Origin: Streptomyces dengpaensis
Lineage (GTDB): Bacteria; Actinomycetota; Actinomycetes; Streptomycetales; Streptomycetaceae
Length of the DNA stretch: 64,000 bases
Direction: 5' to 3'
NCBI RefSeq assembly: GCF_002946835.1
Contig: NZ_CP026652.1
Location: 3,844,001 to 3,908,000 of the forward strand
Both the position numbers and the translations under genes were made by a program. Under the pieces are notes generated by a model that worked only from the letters and a program-made list of their open reading frames with translations, was not told the DNA's origin and searched no databases. Shown piece after piece: positions 37,570 to 45,554 of this stretch (position 1 is the stretch's first letter; each line of letters opens with the position of its first letter).

Positions 37570-38868
37570 CTACGAGGCCGCGCCCCGCAGTACGCCCACG
37601 TCGATCGGCTCCGTCTCGTCGTGCGCCGTCAGGTCGATGACCTGGCCGATGCCGCGCGCGCCGTCGTCCACCGGCTTGAACCCGGCCTCGGCGTCGGCCT
37701 TGTGCAGGGCGAGCGCCTCCTGGCCGACGACGTCCGCGAGGTCCTCGTTCTGTACGGCTTGCAGGGCGTCGGCGGACGACGCCTTCTGCGTACCGAAGAA
37801 GTCGAACCCGCCCTCGACCTTCGGCCGCCGCACGGGCGTGGCCGGTACGACGGCCACCGCGGTCGGCACGGCGAAGTGCCCGGAAGGCTTGACGGGCGTC
37901 GACGCCTGGGGTGACGCCGAGGACTGAGCCGGCGGCTGGGACGGCAGGGAGGGCTCGGGCAGCTTCGCCTCGGCGGCCGCGCGCGTGTGCCCGTCGGCCG
38001 CCTCGGGCTTCCCCTGCGCCTCGCCCTCCTCCGCGACGGCGTCCGAGGACGGACCCGTCTCGGCGGAACGGCCCTCCGGGGACGCGCCGTTCACGGACGC
38101 GGCCTGCGCCGGGCCGGCATCGGCCGACTCGCCCGGTGCTGGGTTCTCCACCACCGCGGCGCCGCTCGCGATCCGGTTCAACGCCGCGTTGGCCCGCAGG
38201 AAGAGCGACGACCCGGCCGGGGAGAAGGTCTTGGGAGACGCCGGAGCGTCCGTCGCCACGTCGGAGGACTCCGAGGGCGCCACGGAGGCCTCGCCCGCCC
38301 CGCCCTTGGGTGCTTCGGGTACTTCGGGCGCCTCCGGGGAAGCCGCCGCGGCCGGAGGCTCCGGATCCGGCGGCACCGTCGGGCCGGCGGGCAGCGCCGC
38401 ACGGGCCGGAACCGCCGCCTCTATCGCGAGCTGCCGACGCCCCTCCAGGGCGCTCGCCCGCTCCGTCTCCGCCGTGGCGTACCGCCGCAGCAGCGCCGCG
38501 TGTTCGTTGCGCAGGCCCGCCAGCTCCGCCCGCTTCGCGCGCAGATTCCGCTCCAGCTTGGTGCGCAGCTCGCGCGACTCGTCGAGGTCACTCTCCAGTT
38601 CGGCGACGCGCTCCTCGTGACGCCACTCGTCGCTCGCCCGCGCGCGTGTGAGGTCCGCGACGCGTTTGCCCGCGGCGGCGTCCCAGCGGCGCATGACGAC
38701 CGCGCCGATGACCGCCGTCACCGCAGCAGCCGCGGCCAGCCCACGGAGCACCAGCGGCTCCGTGAACAGCCAGGGCCCCACGGCACAGACGATCGAGACG
38801 CCGGCGATCGCCGAAGGAGGCAGCAGCCTGTGCAAGGGCGGGGAATGGCGGTGACGTCCACGTGGCAT
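37570..38868 (-). CDS. Membrane-anchored coiled-coil protein with long disordered region
   Basis: The 432-residue protein starts with two membrane segments (IAGVSIVCAVGPWLFTEPLV and GLAAAAAVTAVIGAVVMRRW). Then comes a long charged coiled coil (residues about 70-140, with ARASDEWRHEERVAELESDL and LDESRELRTKLERNLRAKRA) and an Ala/Pro/Ser/Glu-rich disordered region of about 200 residues. The end (EGGFDFFGTQKASSADALQA) is a conserved-looking short domain. This is a common Streptomyces protein of unknown function. ATG 38866-38868 is the chosen start. Confidence 0.75.
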   Translation of the reverse strand: MPRGRHRHSPPLHRLLPPSAIAGVSIVCAVGPWLFTEPLVLRGLAAAAAVTAVIGAVVMRRWDAAAGKRVADLTRARASDEWRHEERVAELESDLDESRELRTKLERNLRAKRAELAGLRNEHAALLRRYATAETERASALEGRRQLAIEAAVPARAALPAGPTVPPDPEPPAAAASPEAPEVPEAPKGGAGEASVAPSESSDVATDAPASPKTFSPAGSSLFLRANAALNRIASGAAVVENPAPGESADAGPAQAASVNGASPEGRSAETGPSSDAVAEEGEAQGKPEAADGHTRAAAEAKLPEPSLPSQPPAQSSASPQASTPVKPSGHFAVPTAVAVVPATPVRRPKVEGGFDFFGTQKASSADALQAVQNEDLADVVGQEALALHKADAEAGFKPVDDGARGIGQVIDLTAHDETEPIDVGVLRGAAS

Positions 38869-39435
38869 GGCCAGAAACTTACCGCGCGTAGGCGAATCTT
38901 GGTGCCCCGCCCGGTAAAAATACGGCCACCTCGCGGTATTCGTCATCGGCCGCGATCTTGAACTTGAGGCCGGGCTTCCCGAGATCCGAAATGATCTTGA
39001 AGTGCGGCGCTTCTGGGGGGACTCGGCGAACTCCGCGAATGCGGAGCCGCATTCGGCGAGCGTCGCGACGTATTCAGCATCGACGTCGACGGCGCCTTCT
39101 CCAACTGGGATTGAACCCACAGGCCACCGTTGCGACGGCCGCTATCGCGGATGACCGACGAAATCCGGGGGAAACGCTTGGACTTGACGATGCCGGTGAA
39201 CTTCAGCGTGGCTCCGCGGTGCCACCGCGGGTCCGTCCCTGGCCTGCGCAGCTCCTTCGCGAGCGCTTGCCCCGGACTTTGCCTGCCCTTTGAAACGGCT
39301 TCCCTGAGGGGAGTGAACCTGTCTCCCCGAGACACCGTCCTAGAGGGCGCAATGTCGCCGGATGCCTGAATGGCACCGGATTCAAGGTCTCTCGCGGAAC
39401 CACGGGATGCGATGTCTGTCAGGGTGGATGGGGAA
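38869..39435. other. 567-base intergenic stretch with no convincing gene
   Basis: Several frames are open but none is convincing. On the minus strand a frame ending at 38879 could encode a 50-60 residue peptide (PHFKIISDLGKPGLKFK, then DDEYREVAVFLPGGAP), which shows unusually protein-like composition without a family. Nearby, a GGTTCAATCCC sequence at about 39106-39116 (minus strand) mimics a tRNA T-loop but the surrounding stems do not pair. The region contains several short GC hairpins and must hold promoters for the two flanking divergent genes. It is less GC-rich than its neighbours. Confidence 0.4.
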
Positions 39436-41367
39436 ATGTCGGTCCAGGTTCCTGGTCGAACAGGCCGGACACGGCGCCTGCTCCACGGTCCGCGCCCCGA
39501 GGCCGTCCCCGCCCTGATCGCCAGAGCCTGCACGCTCGTCGGACTCCTGGACATCGCCGCCGGGGTCTTCCCGCACTTCCGGCGCAGCCGTATGCACGCC
39601 ATCGCCGAGGTACTGCCCGGCGCGCTCGGCCCGTTCGCCGCCGCGCTGTCGCTCAGCGCCGGCGTACTTCTGCTGCTGCTCGCTCATGGGCTGCGCCGTC
39701 GCAAGCGCCGGGCATGGCGGGCCGCCGTCGCGTTGCTGCCGGCCGGTGCGGTCGCGCAGTTCACGTACCGCCACTCGATCACCGGTGTCGTCATCTCCGC
39801 GGCGCTGCTCGCGCCGCTGCTGCGCCACCGCGACGAATTCACGGCCCTGCCCGATCCGCGCAGCCGCTGGCGCGCGCTCGCCAACTTCGTTCTCATGGGC
39901 GCCGGTTCTCTGGCCCTCGGGCTCGTCATCGTCAGCGTCCACGCGAACCGCATGGTCGGCGACCCGAGCCTGGCCGACCGCCTGACCCACGTCCTGTACG
40001 GCCTGACCGGCTTCGAAGGGCCCGTCGACTACAGCGAGCCCAGCTCCTGGACGGTCGCCTTCTCGCTCGGCGCGCTCGGCCTGCTGACCGCCGTCACCAC
40101 GATCTACCTGGCCTTCCGGCCCGAACACCCCGCCGCACGGCTCACGGAGGACGACGAGACCCGGCTGCGGGCCCTGCTGGAGAAGCATGGCGGCCGCGAC
40201 TCCCTCGGCCACTTCGCCCTCCGCCGCGACAAGGCCGTCGTCTTCTCGCCCAGCGGCAAGGCGGCCGTCACCTACCGCGTCGTCTCCGGAGTGATGCTCG
40301 CCAGCGGCGACCCCATCGGCGACGTCGAGGCCTGGCCCGGAGCGATCGAGCGCTTCATGGACGAGGCCAGGGCGCACTCCTGGACGCCCGCCGTCATGGG
40401 CTGTTCCGAGACGGGCGGGGAGGTGTGGACCCGCGAGACCGGCCTGGACGCCCTCGAACTGGGTGACGAGGCGGTGGTGGATGTCGCGGATTTCTCCCTG
40501 GCCGGGCGCGCGATGCGCAACGTGCGCCAGATGGTCAAGCGCATCGAGAGGGCCGGTTACGAGACACGGGTACGACGCGTTCGTGACCTCGGCGAGGGCG
40601 AGTTGGACCGCATACGGCGCGCCGCGGAGGACTGGCGCGGCACGGACACCGAGCGCGGCTTCTCCATGGCGCTCGGCCGCATCGGCGACCCGGCCGACGG
40701 GGACTGCCTGATCGCCACCGCCCACAGAATCGACGGGGCGGCGCGATGGGGGTCCCCCCAGGCGTTCAGCTCTGGGGGAACGTCAGTCAGGGCAGTGATG
40801 GCCCCAGGCAGAGCGGTGGTGGCCCCCGGCAGGGCAGAGGCGGGTGACGGGTGGGCGGACGCCGGACCCGGCCCGTACGGCGACCTGAAGGCCGTCCTGC
40901 ACTTCGTCCCGTGGGGCACGGACGGCGTGTCGCTCGACCTCATGCGACGCGACCGGTCGGCCGACGCCGGCATGAACGAACTCCTCATCGTGGCGGCACT
41001 CGAGGCGGCGCCCCGCCTCGGCATCAAGCGGGTCTCGCTCAACTTCGCGATGTTCCGCTCGGCGCTCGCCCGCGGCGAGAAGCTCGGCGCGGGGCCCGTA
41101 CTGCGCATCTGGCGGGGCCTGCTGGTCTTCCTGTCCCGCTGGTTCCAGATCGAGTCCCTGTACAAGTTCAACGCCAAGTTCCGCCCCCGCTGGGAGCCCC
41201 GCTTCGTCGTCTACGCCTCCTCCCGCGACCTCCCGCGCATCGGCCTCGCCGCCCTGCAGGCGGAGGGCTTCGTGAACCTTGCGCTGCCGCGCGTGCTGCG
41301 ACGCCGCGCGCCCGCACCGCGTCCGTGCGCGCACGCGGTGGCGGAGCGCGCGGTGAGGACGGCGTAG
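39436..41367 (+). CDS. MprF-like membrane protein with DUF2156 lysyltransferase domain
   Basis: The 643-residue protein has about six to seven membrane helices (LVGLLDIAAGVFPHFRRSR, LGPFAAALSLSAGVLLLLLA, and more) followed by the DUF2156 phosphatidylglycerol-lysyltransferase domain (GDPIGDVEAWPGAIERFMDE, LHFVPWGTDGVSLDLMRRD, FNAKFRPRWEPRFVVY). MprF-type enzymes add lysine to membrane lipids and give peptide resistance. An insertion at about residues 455-490, partly from the gggggtcccccc repeat, interrupts the domain but keeps the frame. ATG 39436 is preferred; 39412 is possible. It is upstream of folP. Confidence 0.87.
   Translation: MSVQVPGRTGRTRRLLHGPRPEAVPALIARACTLVGLLDIAAGVFPHFRRSRMHAIAEVLPGALGPFAAALSLSAGVLLLLLAHGLRRRKRRAWRAAVALLPAGAVAQFTYRHSITGVVISAALLAPLLRHRDEFTALPDPRSRWRALANFVLMGAGSLALGLVIVSVHANRMVGDPSLADRLTHVLYGLTGFEGPVDYSEPSSWTVAFSLGALGLLTAVTTIYLAFRPEHPAARLTEDDETRLRALLEKHGGRDSLGHFALRRDKAVVFSPSGKAAVTYRVVSGVMLASGDPIGDVEAWPGAIERFMDEARAHSWTPAVMGCSETGGEVWTRETGLDALELGDEAVVDVADFSLAGRAMRNVRQMVKRIERAGYETRVRRVRDLGEGELDRIRRAAEDWRGTDTERGFSMALGRIGDPADGDCLIATAHRIDGAARWGSPQAFSSGGTSVRAVMAPGRAVVAPGRAEAGDGWADAGPGPYGDLKAVLHFVPWGTDGVSLDLMRRDRSADAGMNELLIVAALEAAPRLGIKRVSLNFAMFRSALARGEKLGAGPVLRIWRGLLVFLSRWFQIESLYKFNAKFRPRWEPRFVVYASSRDLPRIGLAALQAEGFVNLALPRVLRRRAPAPRPCAHAVAERAVRTA
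40745..40785 (+). repeat. Palindromic 'gggggtcccccc' repeat inside a coding region
   Basis: An atgggggtcccccc palindrome is followed by a short spacer and agctctgggggaac, a layout that recurs in Streptomyces intergenic regions and near the end of nadB at 23082-23121. Here it sits in-frame in the MprF-like gene, encoding WGSPQAFSSGGT. Confidence 0.75.
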
Positions 41368-41513
41368 GCCCGGCCCCCCGGACAGGCTCCAGGCAAACAG
41401 GCCGCCGAGCGGCCGAGAAGCTCCCGCCGGAGGCGACCCGCGACCGCCGACCGACGGAAGCCGAACCCCGCCGTGGGCGAAACGGCCCCCCTCCAGAGGC
41501 CTAGGCTGGGCAT

Positions 41514-42407
41514 ATGAGCAATGAGCGCGGGCGTGGCCGAGTGGCGGGACTGCCGACATGGGACCGCTGCGCGGTCATGGGTGTGGTGAACGTAACCCCT
41601 GATTCCTTCTCCGACGGCGGCCGCTGGTTCGACACGACGGCCGCCGTCAAGCACGGCCTCGACCTGGTCGCCGAGGGCGCCGACCTCGTGGACGTCGGCG
41701 GCGAGTCCACCCGCCCCGGTGCCCCTCGCGTCGACGAGGCGGAAGAGCTCAAGCGCGTCATCCCGGTGGTCCGCGGCCTCGCCTCCGAGGGCGTCACCAT
41801 CTCCGTGGACACCATGCGCGCGAGCGTCGCCGAGCAGTCGCTCGCCGCGGGCGCCGCCCTCGTCAACGATGTGAGCGGAGGCCTCGCCGACCCCGCGATG
41901 ATCCCCGCCGTCGCGGCGGCCGGCGCTCCCTTCGTGGTGATGCACTGGCGCGGCTTCCTGCAGGGCGGGAACGTGCGGGGGACGTACGAGGACGTCGTCT
42001 CCGAAGTCGTCGACGAGCTGCACGCACGCGTGGAGGCCGTTCTGGCGGGCGGCATCGCCCCCGACCGGATCGTCGTCGACCCGGGCCTCGGCTTCTCCAA
42101 GGACTCCGAGCACGACCTGGCGCTGCTCGCCCACCTCGACCGCCTGCACGACCTCGGACACCCCCTGCTCGTCGCCGCGTCCCGCAAGCGGTTCCTGGGC
42201 CGCGTCCTGGCGGGCCCGGAAGGTTCCCCGCCGCCCGCGCGCGAGCGGGACGCCGCCACCGCCGCCGTCTCCGCGCTCGCCGCCCACCAGGGAGCCTGGG
42301 CCGTCCGCGTCCATGAGGTACGGGCCACCGCCGACGCCGTACGCGTCGCCCGGGCCGTCGAGGGCGCCCGCGACACGGGAACGCGGGCCGCAGAGGGAGC
42401 CCGGTGA
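41514..42407 (+). CDS. folP: Dihydropteroate synthase
   Basis: FolP condenses pterin pyrophosphate with p-aminobenzoate. The 297-residue TIM-barrel protein has both signature motifs, MGVVNVTPDSFSDGG and DLVDVGGESTRPGA, plus LVNDVSGG, VDPGLGFSK and the ASRKRFLG loop. It is the target of sulfonamides. The ATG at 41514 starts MSNERGRGRVAGL. The stop overlaps the next start (GTGA), coupling it to the NTF2-like protein. Confidence 0.97.
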   Translation: MSNERGRGRVAGLPTWDRCAVMGVVNVTPDSFSDGGRWFDTTAAVKHGLDLVAEGADLVDVGGESTRPGAPRVDEAEELKRVIPVVRGLASEGVTISVDTMRASVAEQSLAAGAALVNDVSGGLADPAMIPAVAAAGAPFVVMHWRGFLQGGNVRGTYEDVVSEVVDELHARVEAVLAGGIAPDRIVVDPGLGFSKDSEHDLALLAHLDRLHDLGHPLLVAASRKRFLGRVLAGPEGSPPPARERDAATAAVSALAAHQGAWAVRVHEVRATADAVRVARAVEGARDTGTRAAEGAR

Positions 42408-42898
42408 GCGCCCCCCGCACCGACGTCGAGCAGGTCGAACGCGCCAACACGGCCTTCTACGAGGCGATGGAGCGGGGCGATTTCGAACTGCTGTCCGCGC
42501 TGTGGCTCGCCCCCTTGGACACGGCCGACGATGACATCGAGGGCGAGGGCGCGGTGATCTCCTGCGTCCACCCCGGCTGGCCCGTCCTGAACGGCCGCGG
42601 CGAGGTGCTGCGCTCGTACGCGCTGATCATGGCGAACACCGAGTACATCCAGTTCTTCCTCACCGACGTGCACGTCTCCGTGGCCGGCGACACCGCCCTT
42701 GTCACCTGTACCGAGAACATCCTCAGCGGCGGCCCTGCCCCTGACGACAGCGACGAGCTCGGCCCGCTCGTGGGCCAGCTGGTCGTCGCCACCAATGTGT
42801 TCCGTCGCACAGCCGACGGCTGGAAGCTCTGGACGCACCACGCCTCGCCCGTACTGACCGAGTCCGGCGAGGACGAGGACGAGGAAACTCCGGGCTGA
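42404..42898 (+). CDS. NTF2-like (SnoaL-fold) protein in the folate operon
   Basis: The 164-residue protein has a cone-shaped alpha+beta NTF2 fold pattern (VERANTAFYEAMERGDFELL, then EYIQFFLTDVHVSVAGDTAL, TADGWKLWTHHASPVL). The NTF2-like fold covers many small-molecule-binding and isomerase-like proteins. It is between folP and folB in actinobacteria, so it may be a folate-pathway accessory, but its substrate is unknown. It ends in an acidic tail (EDEDEETPG). Confidence 0.85.
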   Translation: MSAPRTDVEQVERANTAFYEAMERGDFELLSALWLAPLDTADDDIEGEGAVISCVHPGWPVLNGRGEVLRSYALIMANTEYIQFFLTDVHVSVAGDTALVTCTENILSGGPAPDDSDELGPLVGQLVVATNVFRRTADGWKLWTHHASPVLTESGEDEDEETPG

Positions 42899-43096
42899 GG
42901 CGTCGATACCTCCGGTCGAGTGGGTACGCGACGCACAGGAACCAAGAAGTGGTTGGAATCACGAGCCCCGGGGTATGGGCGGCTACCAACCCGTGAGCCG
43001 CCGCGTTCCCCAGGGGAAACGCCCGGTGAAGCCTGACGGCCTTCGCCCGGGCGCACGCCCCCGTGGGCGAGTGTTGTCCGTGCCCGCAGGTAGATT
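42899..43096 (+). promoter_or_regulatory. Structured intergenic region upstream of folB, candidate ncRNA or leader
   Basis: About 200 bases with unusually AT-tolerant composition contain several nested stems: aacca..tggtt (42940-42954), ggcggct..agccgcc with an 11-base loop (42978-43002), cgttcccc..ggggaaacg (43004-43021), and a longer gcccgg...ccgggc arm (43021-43052). A -10-like tagatt lies at 43091-43096. It matches no riboswitch that I can identify. It could be a terminator, an independent small RNA or a regulatory leader for folB. Confidence 0.5.
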
Positions 43097-43167
43097 CGTT
43101 TGAGGCCGGTGTGCCGACCGCACTCGTCTCATGACGGCCGCTACCGACGATTGCAGGAGTGATTCGC

Positions 43168-43527
43168 GTGGATCGTGTCGCGCTGCGCGGCCTGAAGGCC
43201 CGCGGGTACCACGGCGTCTTCCAGAAGGAACGCGAGGAGGGCCAGACCTTCATCGTGGACCTGACGCTGGGCCTGGACACCCGGCCGGCCGCGGCCGACG
43301 ACGACCTGACGAAGACCGTGCACTACGGCGTCGTGGCGGAGGAGGTCGTCGCCATCGTCGAGGGCGAGCCCGTCGACCTCATCGAGACGCTCGCCGAGCG
43401 CATCGCCCAGGTGTGCCTCAAGCACGAAGGAGTCCAGGAGGTCGAGGTCTGCGTACACAAACCGGACGCGCCGATCACGGTCCCCTTCGACGACGTGACC
43501 GTCACCATCACCCGGAGCCGAGTATGA
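43168..43527 (+). CDS. folB: Dihydroneopterin aldolase
   Basis: FolB converts dihydroneopterin to 6-hydroxymethyl-dihydropterin. The 119-residue protein has LRGLKARGYHGVFQKEREEG, LTKTVHYGVVAEEVVAIVEG and LIETLAERIAQVCLKH, matching the small FolB fold. The GTG at 43168 is chosen because AGGAG at 43155-43159 lies eight bases before it; the GTG at 43159 is too close to that site. Its stop overlaps folK by four bases (ATGA). Confidence 0.96.
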   Translation: MDRVALRGLKARGYHGVFQKEREEGQTFIVDLTLGLDTRPAAADDDLTKTVHYGVVAEEVVAIVEGEPVDLIETLAERIAQVCLKHEGVQEVEVCVHKPDAPITVPFDDVTVTITRSRV

Positions 43528-44132
43528 CCGCTTTCACCGAGGGACACAGCGACCCGACCGTACAACCGGTGCCCGCCTCCGTGGTGGAACGCGTGGACGC
43601 CGCCGACACGACCCTGCAGAACCCGAAGCGCGCGGTGATCTCCCTCGGCTCGAACCTGGGCAACCGCCTGGAGACGCTCCAGGGCGCCATCGACGCCCTG
43701 GAGGACACCCCCGGCCTCCGCGTCAAAGCGGTCTCCCCCGTCTACGAGACGGAGCCCTGGGGCGTCGAACCGGGCAGCCAGGCTGCTTACTTCAACGCGG
43801 TCGTGGTCCTCAAGACCACCCTCCCCCCGTCCTCGCTCCTGGAGCGGGCGCACGCGATCGAGGAGGCCTTCCACCGCGTACGCGACGAGCGCTGGGGCCC
43901 GCGCACGATCGACGTGGACATCGTGGCGTACGCCGATGTGATCTCCGACGACCCGGTCCTGACCCTCCCTCACCCCCGCGCCCACGAACGGGCTTTCGTG
44001 CTGGCCCCCTGGTACGACGTGGAACCCGAGGCCCAGCTTCCCGGCCGCGGCCCCGTGGCCGAGCTGCTCGTGGGGGTCACCCGCGAGGGCGTCACACCCC
44101 GCGCCGACCTGGAACTCCGGCTGCCCGAATAG
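43524..44132 (+). CDS. folK: 6-hydroxymethyl-7,8-dihydropterin pyrophosphokinase
   Basis: FolK transfers pyrophosphate to the pterin before FolP. The 202-residue protein shows ISLGSNLGNRLETLQGAIDA, VYETEPWGVEPGSQAAYFNA and RWGPRTIDVDIVAY, all family-defining. A head of about 40 residues before the fold is typical of Streptomyces forms. It is coupled to folB through the ATGA overlap and precedes the DUF3180 gene. Confidence 0.97.
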   Translation: MTAFTEGHSDPTVQPVPASVVERVDAADTTLQNPKRAVISLGSNLGNRLETLQGAIDALEDTPGLRVKAVSPVYETEPWGVEPGSQAAYFNAVVVLKTTLPPSSLLERAHAIEEAFHRVRDERWGPRTIDVDIVAYADVISDDPVLTLPHPRAHERAFVLAPWYDVEPEAQLPGRGPVAELLVGVTREGVTPRADLELRLPE

Positions 44133-44280
44133 TCGTTAAGGTCAAGACGGCCCGAGGCCGGACAACCGTCCGGCGGCGGGCATACCGAAGGGGCGACGTG
44201 GCTGTGTCTTCCCGGGGGGCAACCCCCGGCCCCCGGCCTCAAAGCCACGGGCCGGGACACGCAAGCGCGAGGGGAACTGA

Positions 44281-44766
44281 GTGAAAGAGCTGCGCATCAG
44301 GACGCTGGCCGTCGTGTTCGTCGTGGCAGGTGTGCTGTCCTGGGCGGGCGCCCGCCTGTGGAACGCGGTGGGCACGCTCCCCCGGGTCCCCATCGCCGCC
44401 CCCATCGTCCTGGCCCTGATCGCCGTCGTCCTCCTGGCGACGGCGCTCTCGCTGCGCGCCCGCCTCAAGGCCCAGCGCGAGCGCCGCCCCGGCGCCAAGG
44501 GCGTCGACCCGCTGATGGCGGCCCGCGCGGTCGTCTTCGGCCAGGCGAGCGCCCTGGTCGCCGCCCTGGTCGCCGGGATGTACGGCGGCGCGGGCGCGTT
44601 CCTCCTGGAATCCCTGGAGATCCCCACCCGCCGCGACCAGGCCATCTACGCCGGCTTCTCCGTCGTCGCCGGCATCGGCGTCATAGCGGCCGCCTTCTTC
44701 CTGGAGCGCGTCTGCAAGCTCCCGGAGGACGAGGACACCAACGGCGGCACGGCTCCCGTGGCCTAG
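44281..44766 (+). CDS. DUF3180 membrane protein
   Basis: The 161-residue protein has four membrane helices, including LRIRTLAVVFVVAGVLSWAG, PIVLALIAVVLLATALSLRA and QAIYAGFSVVAGIGVIAAAF. GTG at 44281 is the start. This DUF3180 family is found beside folate genes across actinobacteria, suggesting a link, but the function is unknown. The product ends in an acidic tail (EDEDTNGGTAPVA). Confidence 0.85.
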   Translation: MKELRIRTLAVVFVVAGVLSWAGARLWNAVGTLPRVPIAAPIVLALIAVVLLATALSLRARLKAQRERRPGAKGVDPLMAARAVVFGQASALVAALVAGMYGGAGAFLLESLEIPTRRDQAIYAGFSVVAGIGVIAAAFFLERVCKLPEDEDTNGGTAPVA

Positions 44767-44790
44767 GGGCCTGTCCGCCGGACAGGCCCC
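44766..44790. terminator. Bidirectional terminator between DUF3180 and folE
   Basis: An 11-bp perfect stem (ggggcctgtcc / ggacaggcccc) closes a three-base loop immediately after the DUF3180 stop and just before the leftward folE end. It belongs to the gggcctgtcc hairpin family. Confidence 0.85.
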
Positions 44791-44808
44791 CAGGGCACGC
44801 GTGCGGCG

Positions 44809-45414
44809 TCAGCGCGCCATGATGAGGCTCATCGCCTCATTGCGGGTGGCAAGGTCCCGCAGCTGGCCGCGCACCGCCGACGTGATGGTCTTCGCCCCGG
44901 GCTTGCGCACTCCGCGCATCGACATGCACATGTGCTCGCACTCCACGACGACGATCACGCCACGCGGCTCCAGGATCTCCATGAGGGAGTCGGCGATCTG
45001 CGTGGTGAGCCGTTCCTGCACCTGAGGCCGCCGCGCGTAGACGTCCACGAGCCGGGCCAGCTTCGACAGGCCGGTGATCTTACCGTCGGTGGACGGGATG
45101 TACCCGACGTGGGCGACTCCGACGAACGGCACGAGGTGGTGTTCGCAGGAGCTCAGGACCTCGATGTCCTTTACCAGGACCATCTCGTCGTGCCCAAGGT
45201 CGAACGTCGTCGTGAGCACGTCCTCGGGCTTCTGCCACAGCCCCGAGAATATCTCCCTGTACGCCCGGGCCACGCGCCCCGGCGTCTCCTTGAGGCCCTC
45301 GCGGTCCGGGTCCTCTCCCACGGCGATGAGCAGCTCCCGAATGGCGTTCTCGGCGCGCTTCTCGTCGAACTCGCCGATCACACCTTCGCCGTCCAGCGTC
45401 ACAGGGTCGGTCAT
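44809..45414 (-). CDS. folE: GTP cyclohydrolase I
   Basis: FolE makes dihydroneopterin triphosphate, the committed folate step. The 201-residue protein has a zinc-binding site from [20 protein letters not shown] and [20 protein letters not shown], and the family block [23 protein letters not shown] at 45412-45414 has a GAGG site six bases upstream. It is transcribed leftward, towards the rightward fol genes. Confidence 0.97.
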   Translation of the reverse strand: MTDPVTLDGEGVIGEFDEKRAENAIRELLIAVGEDPDREGLKETPGRVARAYREIFSGLWQKPEDVLTTTFDLGHDEMVLVKDIEVLSSCEHHLVPFVGVAHVGYIPSTDGKITGLSKLARLVDVYARRPQVQERLTTQIADSLMEILEPRGVIVVVECEHMCMSMRGVRKPGAKTITSAVRGQLRDLATRNEAMSLIMAR

Positions 45415-45480
45415 CTGGTCCTCGTTCCTATGGATCCTGCGCGTGCCGGTCGACGCGTCCACAACGTACGGCCGAAAAAC

Positions 45481-45516
45481 GCCGTGCCCCCCAGGCTAAA
45501 ACCTGGGGGGCACGGC
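45481..45516. terminator. Strong hairpin terminator after ftsH
   Basis: A 15-bp perfect stem (gccgtgccccccagg / cctggggggcacggc) with a six-base loop lies between the ftsH stop (45555) and the folE start (45414). It probably ends the ftsH transcript and separates it from folE. Confidence 0.9.
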
Positions 45517-45554
45517 ATTCATTCCGGGCCTGGTGAGGCCACCGGGAGCCGGGA

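Noticed and set aside
39106..39116. GGTTCAATCCC, a T-loop-like motif on the minus strand
   Set aside because: Neighbouring sequence cannot form the T stem, acceptor stem or anticodon arm, so there is no tRNA.
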